Positions 37,351 through 47,383 of a DNA stretch of 64,000 nt are shown piece by piece. The notes below the pieces were generated by a model. The model did not search any database. It had not been told where the DNA came from and saw nothing but the letters and a program-made list of their open reading frames with translations. Position numbers and translations under genes: made by a program. The stretch comes from Anatilimnocola floriformis (GTDB lineage: Bacteria > Planctomycetota > Planctomycetia > Pirellulales > Pirellulaceae), in the NCBI RefSeq assembly GCF_024256385.1, contig NZ_JAMLFW010000001.1, positions 6,190,602 to 6,254,601 on the forward strand, written 5' to 3'. The stretch's first letter is position 1; each line of letters starts with the position of its first letter.

Positions 37351-40020
37351 ATGGCTCGGCGCGCTCTTGGTTGCTGTCTCTTGTTGTTGCTGTGCTCGCG
37401 CGCTGCGATTGCCGAGCAACCCTTCACGGCCAACGACTACGCCGCGCGCATCAAGCCCGTACTCAAAGAACGCTGCTTTGCATGTCATGGTGCGCTAAAG
37501 CAAGAAGGGAGTCTGCGCGTCGACTCGGTCGCGAATTTGCTCAAAGGTGGCGACAGCGGCAGCTCGCTAAAAGCCAGCGACGTCGCGGCGAGTTTGCTGC
37601 TTAATAAAATTACGGCCAAGGAAGAATCCGAGCGCATGCCGCCGGAGGGAGAGCCGCTCAAGCCGGCGGAAATCGAAGCGATTCGAGCCTGGATTGCGGC
37701 AGGATCGCCGGCCCCGGAGAACGAACAAGCCGAGCGCGATCCGCGCGATCACTGGGCTTTCAAAGCGCCGATTAAAGCGCCGTTGCCAATGGTGAAGAAC
37801 GAAGCCTGGGCGAAAAACCCGATCGATGCCTTCATCGCGGCCGAGCATGACAAGCGTGGGATTGTCCCGCAGAAACCAACTGACAAGCGCCTCTGGCTGC
37901 GGCGCGTCACGCTTGACCTGATCGGCTTGCCGCCGACGAGTGAAGAGATGGGCGCGTTCCTCGCCGACGACTCGGCAACCGCGCACGACAAGGTTGTCGA
38001 TGGTTTACTGCAACGGCCTGAATATGGCGAGCGCTGGGGCCGTCACCTGATGGACATCTATCGCTACAGCGATTGGTGGGGGCTCGGCGCGGAAGTTCGC
38101 AATTCGCAAAAGCACATCTGGCATTGGCGTGACTGGATCATCGAATCGCTCAACGCCGACAAGCCCTACGACCAGATGATTCGCGAGTCGCTGGCTGCTG
38201 ACGAACTCTATCCCAACGACCTCGACAAACTCCGCGGCAGCGGCTTTCTCGCCCGGCAGTATTTCAAGTTCAACCGTACGAGTTGGCTCGATGAAACCGT
38301 CGAACACACCGGCAAAGCCTTCCTCGGGCTGACCTTCAACTGTGCGAAGTGCCACGATCACAAGTACGACCCGTTCTCGCAGGTCGAGTACTACCAAATG
38401 CGGGCCATCTTCGAGCCGTACCAAATCCGCACGGACGTTGTCGGCGACGAACTCGACTTCGAAAAGAACGGCATTCCGCGGCCCTTCGACTGCAACCTCG
38501 ATGCGGTGACTCATTTGCATATTCGCGGAGACGATCGGAATCCAGACAAGACGAAAACGATCACGCCACAGCCGCCAGCGTTCTTGTCGGTGGGTGAATT
38601 CGCAATTCACGAAGTAAAGTTGCCGCACGATGCACATCAACCTGGTCTGCGGGCTCACGTCATCGCGGCGCAGCGCAAGTCGGCCGATAACGCCATCACG
38701 GCAGCGCGCGCAGCGCTCACGGCAGCTCAAGCGAAGCACGCAGAGGCGCCCGACGATCAAAAGGCAAAATCGCTGCTCGAAGTCGTCATCGCGGAACGAG
38801 CTTTCAACGTTGCCGAAGCCAGCGTTCAAGCGTTCGTCGCTCGTTTGGCTGCCGACGAAGCTCGTTTCCATCCGGCCAACTCCGAAGATCCCAAGCCACG
38901 GTTCATCGAGGCAGCCGCGGCGGAAAAAGAAGTCGCCGTAAGAAAGGCCGAAGAAGAAGTGGCCCGCGCCGAGCTCGCGCTACACATTGCTGCCGCCGAC
39001 AAGAAGGCCGAGCCCGAAAAGAAGCTCGCGGCCGCCAAGACCGCGCTCGAAGCAGCGATGAAGAATCTCGCCGCGCCGGGTGAAGCCTACACGTCACTCG
39101 TCGGCTCGCTTAAAACTCTCGAGTCGAATCTCGAACAGGAACCGTCGCGCAAAAAGCCGTTCCCCACGACCAGCACTGGTCGGCGAACCGCGCTTGCACA
39201 GTGGATCACCGATCCGCAGCATCCGCTCACTTCGCGAGTCATCGTCAATCACGTTTGGAATCGCCATTTCGGCCGCGCGCTGGTTCCGACCGTCTTCGAC
39301 TTCGGCCGTAAGGGAACTCCGCCGACGCATCCCGAGTTGCTCGATTGGCTCGCCGTGGAACTGCGCGAACGCAACTGGAGCTTAAAGCATTTGCATCGCC
39401 TGATTTGCACCTCGCAAACCTATCGACTGAATTCATCTACCGCCGGGGCGACCGCAGAAACCCTTGCTGCCGATCCCGATAACAAGTTCTATTGGCGAGC
39501 AAGTCCGCTGCGGATGGAAGCTCAGTTGGTGCGCGACGGCTTGCTGCATCTGGCCGGCGAACTCGACCTGAAGCAAGGCGGCCCATCGATTCCGGTCGCC
39601 GATGCGAACTCCAAACGCCGCAGCTTGTACTTCGTCCACTCTCACAACGAGCATCAGCAGTTCCTGCAGGCCTTCGACGACGCCAACGTGCTCGAGTGTT
39701 ACCGCCGCAGCGAAAGCATCGTGCCGCAACAGGCCCTCGCCCTCGAAAACAGCCCGCTGGCAACGGCCATGACGGAGAAGATCGGCGCGAAGTTGCAAAC
39801 AGCAAACCCGCAGGCCAGCGATGCGGAGTTTGTACGCACCGCGTTTCTGCTCATTCTTGCTACCGAGCCGAAGCAATCAGAAATTGACTTGGTGCTAGGA
39901 TCGATCGCACAATTAACCGACATCGCCAATCAAAAGAAGCTGCCTAACGCTCAGCAGCACGCACGCATTCAAATCATTCACGCCTTATTAAACCACAACG
40001 ACTTCGTCACTATCCGGTAA
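37351..40020 (+). CDS. PSD1 (DUF1549/DUF1553) cytochrome protein with coiled-coil insert
   Basis: The 889-residue exported protein starts at ATG 37351 ([20 protein letters not shown]). The cytochrome module has [12 protein letters not shown]; the DUF1549 domain includes [15 protein letters not shown] and [12 protein letters not shown]. Between the two main domains (about residues 430-590) is an Ala/Glu/Lys-rich stretch ([18 protein letters not shown] and similar) that reads as a long coiled coil; the 842-residue relative in this window lacks it. The DUF1553 part has [23 protein letters not shown]1501 gene follows after 14 bp. Confidence 0.92.
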   Translation: MARRALGCCLLLLLCSRAAIAEQPFTANDYAARIKPVLKERCFACHGALKQEGSLRVDSVANLLKGGDSGSSLKASDVAASLLLNKITAKEESERMPPEGEPLKPAEIEAIRAWIAAGSPAPENEQAERDPRDHWAFKAPIKAPLPMVKNEAWAKNPIDAFIAAEHDKRGIVPQKPTDKRLWLRRVTLDLIGLPPTSEEMGAFLADDSATAHDKVVDGLLQRPEYGERWGRHLMDIYRYSDWWGLGAEVRNSQKHIWHWRDWIIESLNADKPYDQMIRESLAADELYPNDLDKLRGSGFLARQYFKFNRTSWLDETVEHTGKAFLGLTFNCAKCHDHKYDPFSQVEYYQMRAIFEPYQIRTDVVGDELDFEKNGIPRPFDCNLDAVTHLHIRGDDRNPDKTKTITPQPPAFLSVGEFAIHEVKLPHDAHQPGLRAHVIAAQRKSADNAITAARAALTAAQAKHAEAPDDQKAKSLLEVVIAERAFNVAEASVQAFVARLAADEARFHPANSEDPKPRFIEAAAAEKEVAVRKAEEEVARAELALHIAAADKKAEPEKKLAAAKTALEAAMKNLAAPGEAYTSLVGSLKTLESNLEQEPSRKKPFPTTSTGRRTALAQWITDPQHPLTSRVIVNHVWNRHFGRALVPTVFDFGRKGTPPTHPELLDWLAVELRERNWSLKHLHRLICTSQTYRLNSSTAGATAETLAADPDNKFYWRASPLRMEAQLVRDGLLHLAGELDLKQGGPSIPVADANSKRRSLYFVHSHNEHQQFLQAFDDANVLECYRRSESIVPQQALALENSPLATAMTEKIGAKLQTANPQASDAEFVRTAFLLILATEPKQSEIDLVLGSIAQLTDIANQKKLPNAQQHARIQIIHALLNHNDFVTIR

Positions 40021-40034
40021 GGGAAGCAGAGGCC

Positions 40035-41495
40035 ATGAAAACAATCTCCTCATCGCCCGATCTCCCCACCGCCCCATCGCGGCGCAATTTTCTCAAGAAC
40101 GGTCTTTCCACACTCGCCCTCAGCGCGCTCATTGCGCAAGACAGCCGCGCCAATCCCGCCGCCGAATGGCAGCCGCCAACAGGCCAGCCGCACTTCGCTC
40201 CGAAGGCCAAGAGCGTCATCTGGCTGTTCATGAACGGCGGCGTGTCGCACATGGAGTCGTTCGATCCCAAACCGGAGCTGACGAAGTATGCCGGCAAAAG
40301 TATCAGCGAAACGCCGCACGCCGATGTGCAGAATCCGGAGAAGCTGAAGCTCGCGCGGGTGACGGTCATCAACGATGCCAATGGTCAGCAGCGGAACAAG
40401 ATTTATCCGCTGCAGGTCGGCTTTAGAGAGTACGGGCAGGCCGGCATTGAGATGAGCGATTGGGTGCCACACATGGGCTCGGTCGTCGACGATCTCGCGA
40501 TCATCCGCTCGATGTACACGACCGACGACAACCACGGCGCGCAGACGCAGTTCCATTCGGGGCGGCACATGCTCGACGGCGAATATCCGACGCTCGGCGG
40601 CTGGGTGCATTACGGTTTGGGGTCGCTCAACGACAACCTGCCGCAGTTCATCTCGATGGGCAAACGCGAATACTGGAACGCCAAGGACGGCCACTACCTG
40701 GGCCCGGCCCACGACGCGATTCCCATTCGCGTCGATCCGGCCAACCCGCTCGACTTCGGCAAACCGGCGAAGAACATTTCTGCCAGAGAACAGCAAATCG
40801 GGTTCGATCTGGTCGGCAAGCTGAATCAACTCAAAGCCGAAGAGTATCCAAACGACGCAGCGCTCAGCGCGCGGATCAAAGCGTATGAGCTCGCCTATCG
40901 CATGCAAACTTCGGTGCCAGAGACGCTCGATCTGAACCGCGAAACGCAGGCGACGCAAAATCTGTATGGCATCGACGATCCGGCGACGAAGGATTTTGGC
41001 TTGCAGATGCTCGCAGCCCGGCGGTTCGTCGAGCGCGGGGTGCGGTTCATTCAGGTGCAGCACGGCGCGGGTGGCGCTGGCGTGTGGGATGCGCATGGCG
41101 GACTGAAAGCTAACCACTCGAAGAATTTCCAAGCCGTCGATAAACCGATCGCCGGTTTGATCAAGGATCTGAAGCAGCGCGGTCTGCTCGAATCGACACT
41201 CGTGGTCTTCGCCAGCGAGTTTGGCCGCACGCCGGGAACGCAGGGTGCCGATGGCCGCGATCATCACATTTATGGCTTTAGCGTGTGGATGGCCGGCGGC
41301 GGTTTGAAAGGTGGCATCGTCCACGGCGTGACCGATGAAATCGGTTTCCACGCCGTTGAAAACCGTCACTACGTCACCGACATCCACGCCACGATTATGC
41401 AGCAGTTGGGGCTCGACTCGCGGCGGCTAGAAATCCCCGGCCGCAAGCGACTCGATATTGATCACGGCAAAGTGATCAGCGAGATCGTGGCTTGA
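40035..41495 (+). CDS. DUF1501 family protein
   Basis: The 486-residue partner of the upstream PSD1 gene lies in the same operon (14-bp gap carrying a purine-rich GAAGCAGAGG). The N-terminus has [19 protein letters not shown], a twin-arginine-type signal. Conserved segments: [40 protein letters not shown] and [20 protein letters not shown]. It ends convergent with the DUF1592 gene, with 15 bp between stops. Function is unknown, as for the family. Confidence 0.93.
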   Translation: MKTISSSPDLPTAPSRRNFLKNGLSTLALSALIAQDSRANPAAEWQPPTGQPHFAPKAKSVIWLFMNGGVSHMESFDPKPELTKYAGKSISETPHADVQNPEKLKLARVTVINDANGQQRNKIYPLQVGFREYGQAGIEMSDWVPHMGSVVDDLAIIRSMYTTDDNHGAQTQFHSGRHMLDGEYPTLGGWVHYGLGSLNDNLPQFISMGKREYWNAKDGHYLGPAHDAIPIRVDPANPLDFGKPAKNISAREQQIGFDLVGKLNQLKAEEYPNDAALSARIKAYELAYRMQTSVPETLDLNRETQATQNLYGIDDPATKDFGLQMLAARRFVERGVRFIQVQHGAGGAGVWDAHGGLKANHSKNFQAVDKPIAGLIKDLKQRGLLESTLVVFASEFGRTPGTQGADGRDHHIYGFSVWMAGGGLKGGIVHGVTDEIGFHAVENRHYVTDIHATIMQQLGLDSRRLEIPGRKRLDIDHGKVISEIVA

Positions 41496-41510
41496 AACTG
41501 TTGCGATCGG

Positions 41511-44027
41511 TTACTTGCCGCCGCGGAACGTCGAACTTTGCACGATCTCATGGATCAAGCTCCGCGTGCCGAAGTTTTTCTCGCGTAGCCGCGCGACGAT
41601 TTCGTCGATCTCGACCAAGTCACCGCCACTTGGCGGTCGGCCCGTGGCGTAGGTCAGAAATTTCACGGCCATGTTGCGGGCCAGTTGATCGGGATCGGCG
41701 AGCAGGTGAGCCTTGAGTTCCGTGAGATTCTGAAACGGCTGGCCAGTAACGGTTTCGCCCGAGGGGTCGATGATAGGACCATCCATTTGCAGGCGATTGT
41801 CCTTGAGAAATCGATAGCGTTCGCGCTGCCGGCCGACGACGTCGAAGCTTTCCAGGGCAAAGCCCGGCGGGTCCATCTTCGCATGGCAGGAATTGCACGT
41901 CGGGTTGCTGCGATGCTTGGCGAGTTGTTCGCGAATGGTGGTCGCACCGCGCACATCGGGATCGATGCCGCTGATGTTCGGCGGCGGCGGATTGATCGTC
42001 TTGCCCAGGAGCCGCGACGTGACGAACACACCGCGCACGACCGGCGAGGTCGTCGTGCCGTTGGCGCTCACTTTCATAATACTCGGTTGAGTCACAATGC
42101 CGCCGCGACCACCGCCGACGCGGAGCGGTGTTTTGCGCAGTTCGGCGCCCACCACATCTTTGATTCCATACAGCTTGGCGACCGGGGCGTTGAGGTAAGT
42201 GAAATCGGAGTCGATGACGTTGGTCGTGCTTAGATCTTCGCGAACCATCGCGGCAAAGAACTGCCGAGTTTCTTCCAGCATCGAGTCGACCGTGTAGGGC
42301 ATGATGTCCGATTCCCACGCGTCGTCAGGATAGAGTTGCCGATCGGGCTGCGTGCTGTTGATGTCGCGCAGCTTCAGCCATTGGCCGGTGAAGTTCTCCA
42401 CAAAGCGGCGGCACTTGGGGTCATTCAGCAAGCGTTCGGTTTCGGCCCGCAGCACCTTCGGATCGGCCAGTGTGCCATCAGCGGCTAGTTTGCGAAGCTG
42501 CTCATCGGGCGCGGTGCTCCAGAGGAAATACGACAGTCGCGCGGCGAGCGCGTGAAGATCGCTCTTGTCGGTAGACTCGCGGCTGAGAAACACGAAATGA
42601 GCGGACGAAAGAATTGCTTTCTGAGCGAGCCGTAGCGACTCCTCGAACGACGCCGGCTCGGCCAACTTGCCTTGAAACAACGCGACGAACGGCTGCACTT
42701 CTTCATCATTCACAGGACGCCGAACCGCCACCGCCATGAAGTTTTTGAGGAGCCGCCGGGCGTCGTTCTCGGGATCGGCAGAAACGACGGTGTACAGCGG
42801 TTGCGGGCTGTCGTGCGGACGCTTCGGCCGCGGCAGCTTATCGCCGTCCTTCCATTTTTCGACCGCCAAATCACCGAACATCAACTTGCGAGCGGGCGTC
42901 GGCCAGGATTCGAGCAGCGGGCCTTCAATCTCGGTCCACTCCACGGCCACGCCTTGGTAATCGAACTTCTTGGCCCCTGAATCGGTGCCATGGCCGTGGT
43001 GCAGGGTCACGGCGTTGAAGTGCAGATGGTCGCTCGGTTCGAGCCAGGTCGTCACGGTCGATACGGTCGGCTGATCGGGGAGCGCGTCGAAATATCCGAG
43101 CACCTGCTTCTGCGTGGCGAGGCTGAACGCTTCGGCCTTAGTGCAGGGGACGAGCTCACCCTTCTTCCAATGAAAGGCATACGCGGAAATCTTGATCCGA
43201 TACATGCCCGCCATCGGAATGCGGGCTTTGTGATGATTGTTCAGATACAGCAGGCCGGCGGGATCAGAATGAAAGAACGTTCCCATCGCTTTCACGGGCT
43301 CGATCTTGTCTGGGTTGGCTCCCTTTTCGACGACGCCTGTTTCTTTGTTCCAGATTGGATCGGCGCCATCGGCGGCGAGTTGAATGGTTGCGCCTTCGCC
43401 GGAGCGCCGCCACCAACCGTCGCAGTGCTGCGGATAGTAGCGGATCGTTTTTGTTTCGGGCCGTTCGGGAAGCAGGCCGAGGGCGGCGCCTTTCGACAGC
43501 GCGACTTCGGCAGCGTCCATGTAGTTGGCCATCTGCACGTAAGAAATGTCGAGTGAGTTGGCCACGGTATCGAAACCCTGGCTGTCACCGTCGACGGGCA
43601 ACATTTCTTTGATCTCGATTCCTGGCAAACCGAGCATGTCGCGCAGCGAGTTCTCGTGCTCGGTGCGATTCATGCGGCGGACAATCGGCGGTTGCGGCGC
43701 TGCCTTCAGATTTTTCGCGAGCCATTCGACCACTGGTTTGCTGGCCGCGGCGGTTGGTGCTTCGGCATCTTTCGGCGGCATGGTGCGATCGCGCAGTTGC
43801 TCGCGAACGTTGCTCCACACCTGCGCGATCTTCGGATTGCTGAAATCGGCTGGCAGCGTGACGAGATTCAAACCCGCTTCGGGCTTCTCGCCGCTGTGGC
43901 AGTTGGCGCAATGCGTTTTGACAAACGGCTTGATGGTTTCATCGAAGCCAGCCGGCTCCGCGGCCAACACAACAGCAGGGATTGCGAGCGCAGACAGGGC
44001 CCACAGCGAAGAGCGAAACAGATTCAT
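41511..44027 (-). CDS. DUF1592/DUF1588/DUF1585 cytochrome c-domain protein
   Basis: The 838-residue exported planctomycete protein starts at ATG 44027 with signal SLWALSALAIPAVVLAAEP. An N-terminal haem site CANCHSGEKPEAGL is followed by a DUF1587-like domain (RRMNRTEHENSLRDML). The middle has DUF1592/DUF1595-like segments (RLSYFLWSTAPDEQLRKLA). The C-terminal part has RGVFVTSRLLGKTINPPPPN and a second haem-type site, CNSCHAKMDPPGFALE. It is usually linked with DUF1552, as here, where that gene lies upstream. Role unknown. Confidence 0.93.
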   Translation of the reverse strand: MNLFRSSLWALSALAIPAVVLAAEPAGFDETIKPFVKTHCANCHSGEKPEAGLNLVTLPADFSNPKIAQVWSNVREQLRDRTMPPKDAEAPTAAASKPVVEWLAKNLKAAPQPPIVRRMNRTEHENSLRDMLGLPGIEIKEMLPVDGDSQGFDTVANSLDISYVQMANYMDAAEVALSKGAALGLLPERPETKTIRYYPQHCDGWWRRSGEGATIQLAADGADPIWNKETGVVEKGANPDKIEPVKAMGTFFHSDPAGLLYLNNHHKARIPMAGMYRIKISAYAFHWKKGELVPCTKAEAFSLATQKQVLGYFDALPDQPTVSTVTTWLEPSDHLHFNAVTLHHGHGTDSGAKKFDYQGVAVEWTEIEGPLLESWPTPARKLMFGDLAVEKWKDGDKLPRPKRPHDSPQPLYTVVSADPENDARRLLKNFMAVAVRRPVNDEEVQPFVALFQGKLAEPASFEESLRLAQKAILSSAHFVFLSRESTDKSDLHALAARLSYFLWSTAPDEQLRKLAADGTLADPKVLRAETERLLNDPKCRRFVENFTGQWLKLRDINSTQPDRQLYPDDAWESDIMPYTVDSMLEETRQFFAAMVREDLSTTNVIDSDFTYLNAPVAKLYGIKDVVGAELRKTPLRVGGGRGGIVTQPSIMKVSANGTTTSPVVRGVFVTSRLLGKTINPPPPNISGIDPDVRGATTIREQLAKHRSNPTCNSCHAKMDPPGFALESFDVVGRQRERYRFLKDNRLQMDGPIIDPSGETVTGQPFQNLTELKAHLLADPDQLARNMAVKFLTYATGRPPSGGDLVEIDEIVARLREKNFGTRSLIHEIVQSSTFRGGK

Positions 44028-44074
44028 CGGCCAGATTCCGAAAGAAGACAAAATTCCCACTGCGACTCGATCGC

Positions 44075-45379
44075 CTACGCTTTGAATTCCAAGCCGGGCA
44101 GCGTCGTCGTGCCGGTCGAGAATTTGCTCGTTTCGATCCCCATCCGTTGCAGCATGCTGACGTAGAGATTCGCCAGCGGATGGTTGCGGTCCTTATCAAA
44201 GGCCAAGTGCTGGCCGTGCCGGAAACCGCCGCCGCAGAGCATGACCGGCAGGTTCACATTGCTGTGCCAGTTGGCGTTGCCCATCGCAGCGCCGTGCAAC
44301 ACCATGGTGCGGTCGAGCAGCGTCTCTTCCCCTTCCGTCACGCTTTGCAAGCCGGCGAGAAAATCGCGGAAGCTCGCCATTTGGTTTTCTTCCATCTTCC
44401 GCAGCGTAGCCATCACTTCGGGTCGATTGCCGTGGTGCGTGAGCGAGTGATGCGAATCGGCGCCAGGAATCTTGTGCGTCGAATGCTGATCCTGAGCCAT
44501 GATCGTGATCAGCCGAGTCGAGTCGGTTTGAATTGCGAGCTTCGTCAGGTCGTACATCAGCTTCCCCTTCGCCGACGTATCGTTGTTGTCTTTCACATCG
44601 GCCGGCGGCTGCATTTCGACCTTCGGCTTGTCCTTGTGTTCCCATTCTTCGGCGCGCTGCAGTTGCTGCTCGAGCTCGCGCACGGCAGTGAAGTATTGAT
44701 CGAGCCGGCCGCGATCCTCGGGCCCCACGCGGCGCTCGAGTCCCTTGGCACTGGTGGCGACCGCATCGAGCACGCTGCGACCATCGCGCAATTCGCGGAG
44801 CCGTGCTTTCAGTTCGTCCGCGGTCCCTTGCAAGAACAACCGCTTGTAAACCGCCGACGGCCATTGCTCGGGTGGAATGCCGACGCCGGCCTGCGTCCAG
44901 GAAAGGTTTTGCTTGGTCTCGTGACCGATGATGAGATTCAAATGTGCGAAACGGGTCTGCGTGCCGATGTGCTGGGCCGCGTATTGATCGAGCGAGATCG
45001 TATTGCGAAACCCGCCGCCACCGGGATGGGCAGCGCCGGTGAGAAAGCAAATATCGGCCGCATGCCCGCCATCGACCTGCGGATGCGACAGGCCGGAGAA
45101 GACCGTCGTGTGCGGCCGAAAATCCTTGACGATTTCCAAGTAGGGCGAAGCCTTATAGTCGGCTCCCGTTCCTTTCGGAAAAAAGTATTCGGGAATGAAA
45201 CCCATGTCGGAGCAGATCGCTACCATCCGCCGCGGCCGGACATTTTTCTCACTCGCCTTGTCATTCGCTAGGACCGAACGAATCATCGCGCTCAGCCAAG
45301 GGAGCGCGAGCGCCACGCCGGTGGCACGCAGAAAGCTGCGCCGATGAAGGCGCGACGACGGAGAGAGGATGGTTCGCAT
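44075..45379 (-). CDS. DUF1552 family protein
   Basis: The 434-residue exported protein starts SSRLHRRSFLRATGVALAL, a clear twin-arginine signal. Family segments: MGFIPEYFFPKGTGADYKAS, VFSGLSHPQVDGGHAADICF and DRTMVLHGAAMGNANWHSN. It is related in fold to DUF1501 and probably acts with the DUF1592 protein encoded 47 bp downstream. In this pair the DUF1552 gene comes first. Start ATG 45379. Confidence 0.93.
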   Translation of the reverse strand: MRTILSPSSRLHRRSFLRATGVALALPWLSAMIRSVLANDKASEKNVRPRRMVAICSDMGFIPEYFFPKGTGADYKASPYLEIVKDFRPHTTVFSGLSHPQVDGGHAADICFLTGAAHPGGGGFRNTISLDQYAAQHIGTQTRFAHLNLIIGHETKQNLSWTQAGVGIPPEQWPSAVYKRLFLQGTADELKARLRELRDGRSVLDAVATSAKGLERRVGPEDRGRLDQYFTAVRELEQQLQRAEEWEHKDKPKVEMQPPADVKDNNDTSAKGKLMYDLTKLAIQTDSTRLITIMAQDQHSTHKIPGADSHHSLTHHGNRPEVMATLRKMEENQMASFRDFLAGLQSVTEGEETLLDRTMVLHGAAMGNANWHSNVNLPVMLCGGGFRHGQHLAFDKDRNHPLANLYVSMLQRMGIETSKFSTGTTTLPGLEFKA

Positions 45380-45547
45380 CTTGCAGGGTTCGAGTGAAAG
45401 CGGTGGGGAGTTGGTGCAGACTGTTGATCTTACCTAATGGTGCCACGCGAAGCGACTGTTACGAATTCGAACTACGGCAGGGGCCGCAGCTTTTTTCGCA
45501 CAGGTACAATCATCAAACGATGCCTTGGCTTTCTACGAAGCCGGGCG

Positions 45548-46522
45548 ATGGCGCAACTGGAGCATTCGAGCGTGGCTGAACGTGTCCATCAAAATCCAAA
45601 TTTGATTTTCTCCATTGGAACGCAAGTTGTCACTCTGAGGAGCATTACCGGCGAAGGGGGCCGCATTCTGCATCCCAATGGTTCCGTGGGTGTTGTCATC
45701 CGCTCGCCCGGCGACCTGAATCACTCGTATCGAGTTCGATTTCTGGACGGGATCGAAGACTCCTTGCGGCGGGAAGACTTGACGACGCTGGCCCATTTCA
45801 AGGAAGGCGAGATCGGTGACTCGCAAATCACAGTAGCTCGGAACGACCTGTTCTCGCGAGTGATTTTTCGCTGCATCATTGGCTCGCGAGCCTACGGCTT
45901 GGAAGGCGAGCACTCCGATACAGATTACCGAGGCATCTATCTTCCTCCGGCTGACCTGCATTGGTCGCTGTACGGCGTTCCCGACCAGATCGACCGAGAA
46001 GAGACTCAAGAGCAGTGCTGGGAGTTGCAGCGGTTCTTAATATTGGCGCTCAAAGCGAACCCAAACGTCCTTGAGTGCCTCTATACACCATTGATCGAGA
46101 ACATCACGCCGCTTGGAGAAGAACTGCTGTCAATGAGGTCTTCGTTCCTCTCGCGCTTGGTATTTCAAACCTACAACGGGTACGTCACCTCGCAATTTAA
46201 GAAGATGCAGGCTGACATCCGCAATCAAGGTCAAGTGAAATGGAAGCACGTGATGCACCTGATCCGGCTTTTGATTTCCGGTATCAGCGTGTTGCGCAAT
46301 GGTTTTGTGCCAGTGCGTATGGACTCCCAACGAGAGCAACTGCTGGCCGTGAAACGAGGCGAGATTGCCTGGGATGAAACCGAGCGTTGGCGGATTAGTT
46401 TGCACCAAGAATTTGAACAGGCTGTGCAGCAAACAAGCCTGCCTGATCGACCCGACTACGAGCGCGCCAATGCCCTGCTCATTAAGGCGCGGCGTGCGGC
46501 TTTGCTGGAGGAACTTCCATGA
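45548..46522 (+). CDS. COG3541-type nucleotidyltransferase, gene 1 of 2
   Basis: The 324-residue protein of the DNA polymerase beta-like nucleotidyltransferase superfamily starts at ATG 45548 (MAQLEHSSVAERVHQ). An N-terminal 95-residue part looks like an SH3/beta-barrel-type add-on (VGVVIRSPGDLNHSYRVRFL). The catalytic signature is GSRAYGLEGEHSDTDYRGIY, with the D-x-D metal pair. Further family segments are ANPNVLECLYTP and KWKHVMHLIRLL. Relatives are thought to act on RNA or tRNA ends, but the substrate is unproven. Its stop overlaps the start of gene 2 (ATGA). Confidence 0.85.
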   Translation: MAQLEHSSVAERVHQNPNLIFSIGTQVVTLRSITGEGGRILHPNGSVGVVIRSPGDLNHSYRVRFLDGIEDSLRREDLTTLAHFKEGEIGDSQITVARNDLFSRVIFRCIIGSRAYGLEGEHSDTDYRGIYLPPADLHWSLYGVPDQIDREETQEQCWELQRFLILALKANPNVLECLYTPLIENITPLGEELLSMRSSFLSRLVFQTYNGYVTSQFKKMQADIRNQGQVKWKHVMHLIRLLISGISVLRNGFVPVRMDSQREQLLAVKRGEIAWDETERWRISLHQEFEQAVQQTSLPDRPDYERANALLIKARRAALLEELP

Positions 46523-47277
46523 ATTTTGACCCCCGTTTACACCAACAAGTCGCCAGCCATCCTCACCCGCTGCTGTTCGCCACGATTAGTGGAGCGCATC
46601 TGTATGGGTTTCCATCAGCCGATTCCGACTTCGACCTGCGCGGCGTTCATTTGCTACCCCTCACGGAGGTCGTCGGCTTGAATCCGGGCCAGGAAACGAT
46701 TGAAAAGTCGGGGTTCTACGACGGGCTGGAAATCGATCTCGTCACTCACGACGCCCACAAGTTTTTCGGCCTGATGCTGAAGAAGAACGGCTATGTGCTC
46801 GAGCAACTGCTGTCGCCGCTGGTCGTTCATACGACGCCAGAGCACGAAGAACTCAAGGCTTTGGCCACCGACTGCATCACCAAGCATCACGCCCACCATT
46901 ACCTTGGTTTCGCAGCCACGCAGTGGAAACTGTTTCAAAAAGAGTCGCCGCCGCACGTCAAGCCACTGCTCTACGTGTATCGGGTCTTATTGACCGGGAT
47001 CCACCTCATGCGCACGGGTCAAGTTGAAGCCAACTTAGTTCACTTGAACGAGGTGGCGAAACTGGACTTCATTCCCGATTTGATTGCCCGTAAGGTCGGA
47101 GGCCCCGAAAAAGGCCGGCTGGATCAAGCCGACCTGGAGTTTCACGAGCGGCAGTATCAGCAACTGACTGCGGAACTCGAACAGGCCTACGATCGAAGCA
47201 ATCTGCCCGAAACGGCACGAGGGACTGCGGCGATGAATGATTTGCTTGTGAGGATTCGGATGAAAACGAGAGCGTAG
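46519..47277 (+). CDS. COG3541-type nucleotidyltransferase, gene 2 of 2
   Basis: The 252-residue second member of the pair is diverged from the first. Signature GAHLYGFPSADSDFDLRGVH with the D-F-D metal pair; then KKNGYVLEQLLSPLVVHTTP and KPLLYVYRVLLTGIHLMRTG. It lacks the N-terminal add-on of gene 1. The 4-bp overlap implies translational coupling and perhaps a heteromeric enzyme. Downstream lie a short hairpin (GTAGGTT/AACCTAC) and copy 5 of the CCCTCACCCC repeat. Confidence 0.85.
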   Translation: MNFDPRLHQQVASHPHPLLFATISGAHLYGFPSADSDFDLRGVHLLPLTEVVGLNPGQETIEKSGFYDGLEIDLVTHDAHKFFGLMLKKNGYVLEQLLSPLVVHTTPEHEELKALATDCITKHHAHHYLGFAATQWKLFQKESPPHVKPLLYVYRVLLTGIHLMRTGQVEANLVHLNEVAKLDFIPDLIARKVGGPEKGRLDQADLEFHERQYQQLTAELEQAYDRSNLPETARGTAAMNDLLVRIRMKTRA

Positions 47278-47301
47278 TAGGTTAGGACCTGCTGAACCTA
47301 C
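47275..47301. repeat. Short REP-like hairpin GTAGGTT
   Basis: GTAGGTT and AACCTAC pair around an 11-nt loop directly at the stop of the nucleotidyltransferase gene. Like several other hairpins here it starts with GTAG at a stop codon. Confidence 0.55.
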
Positions 47302-47318
47302 GATTTCTCTAGGTTCAA

Positions 47319-47362
47319 CCCCTCACCCCGACCCTCTCTCCGGAGTACCGTGGAGAGGGAGT
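47319..47362. repeat. CCCTCACCCC palindromic repeat, copy 5
   Basis: CCCCTCACCCCGACCCTCTC, then TCCGGAGTACCGTGGAGAGGG, same orientation as copy 3. It lies between convergent genes. Confidence 0.8.
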
Positions 47363-47383
47363 GAAGACGTGGCTTCGCCACGC

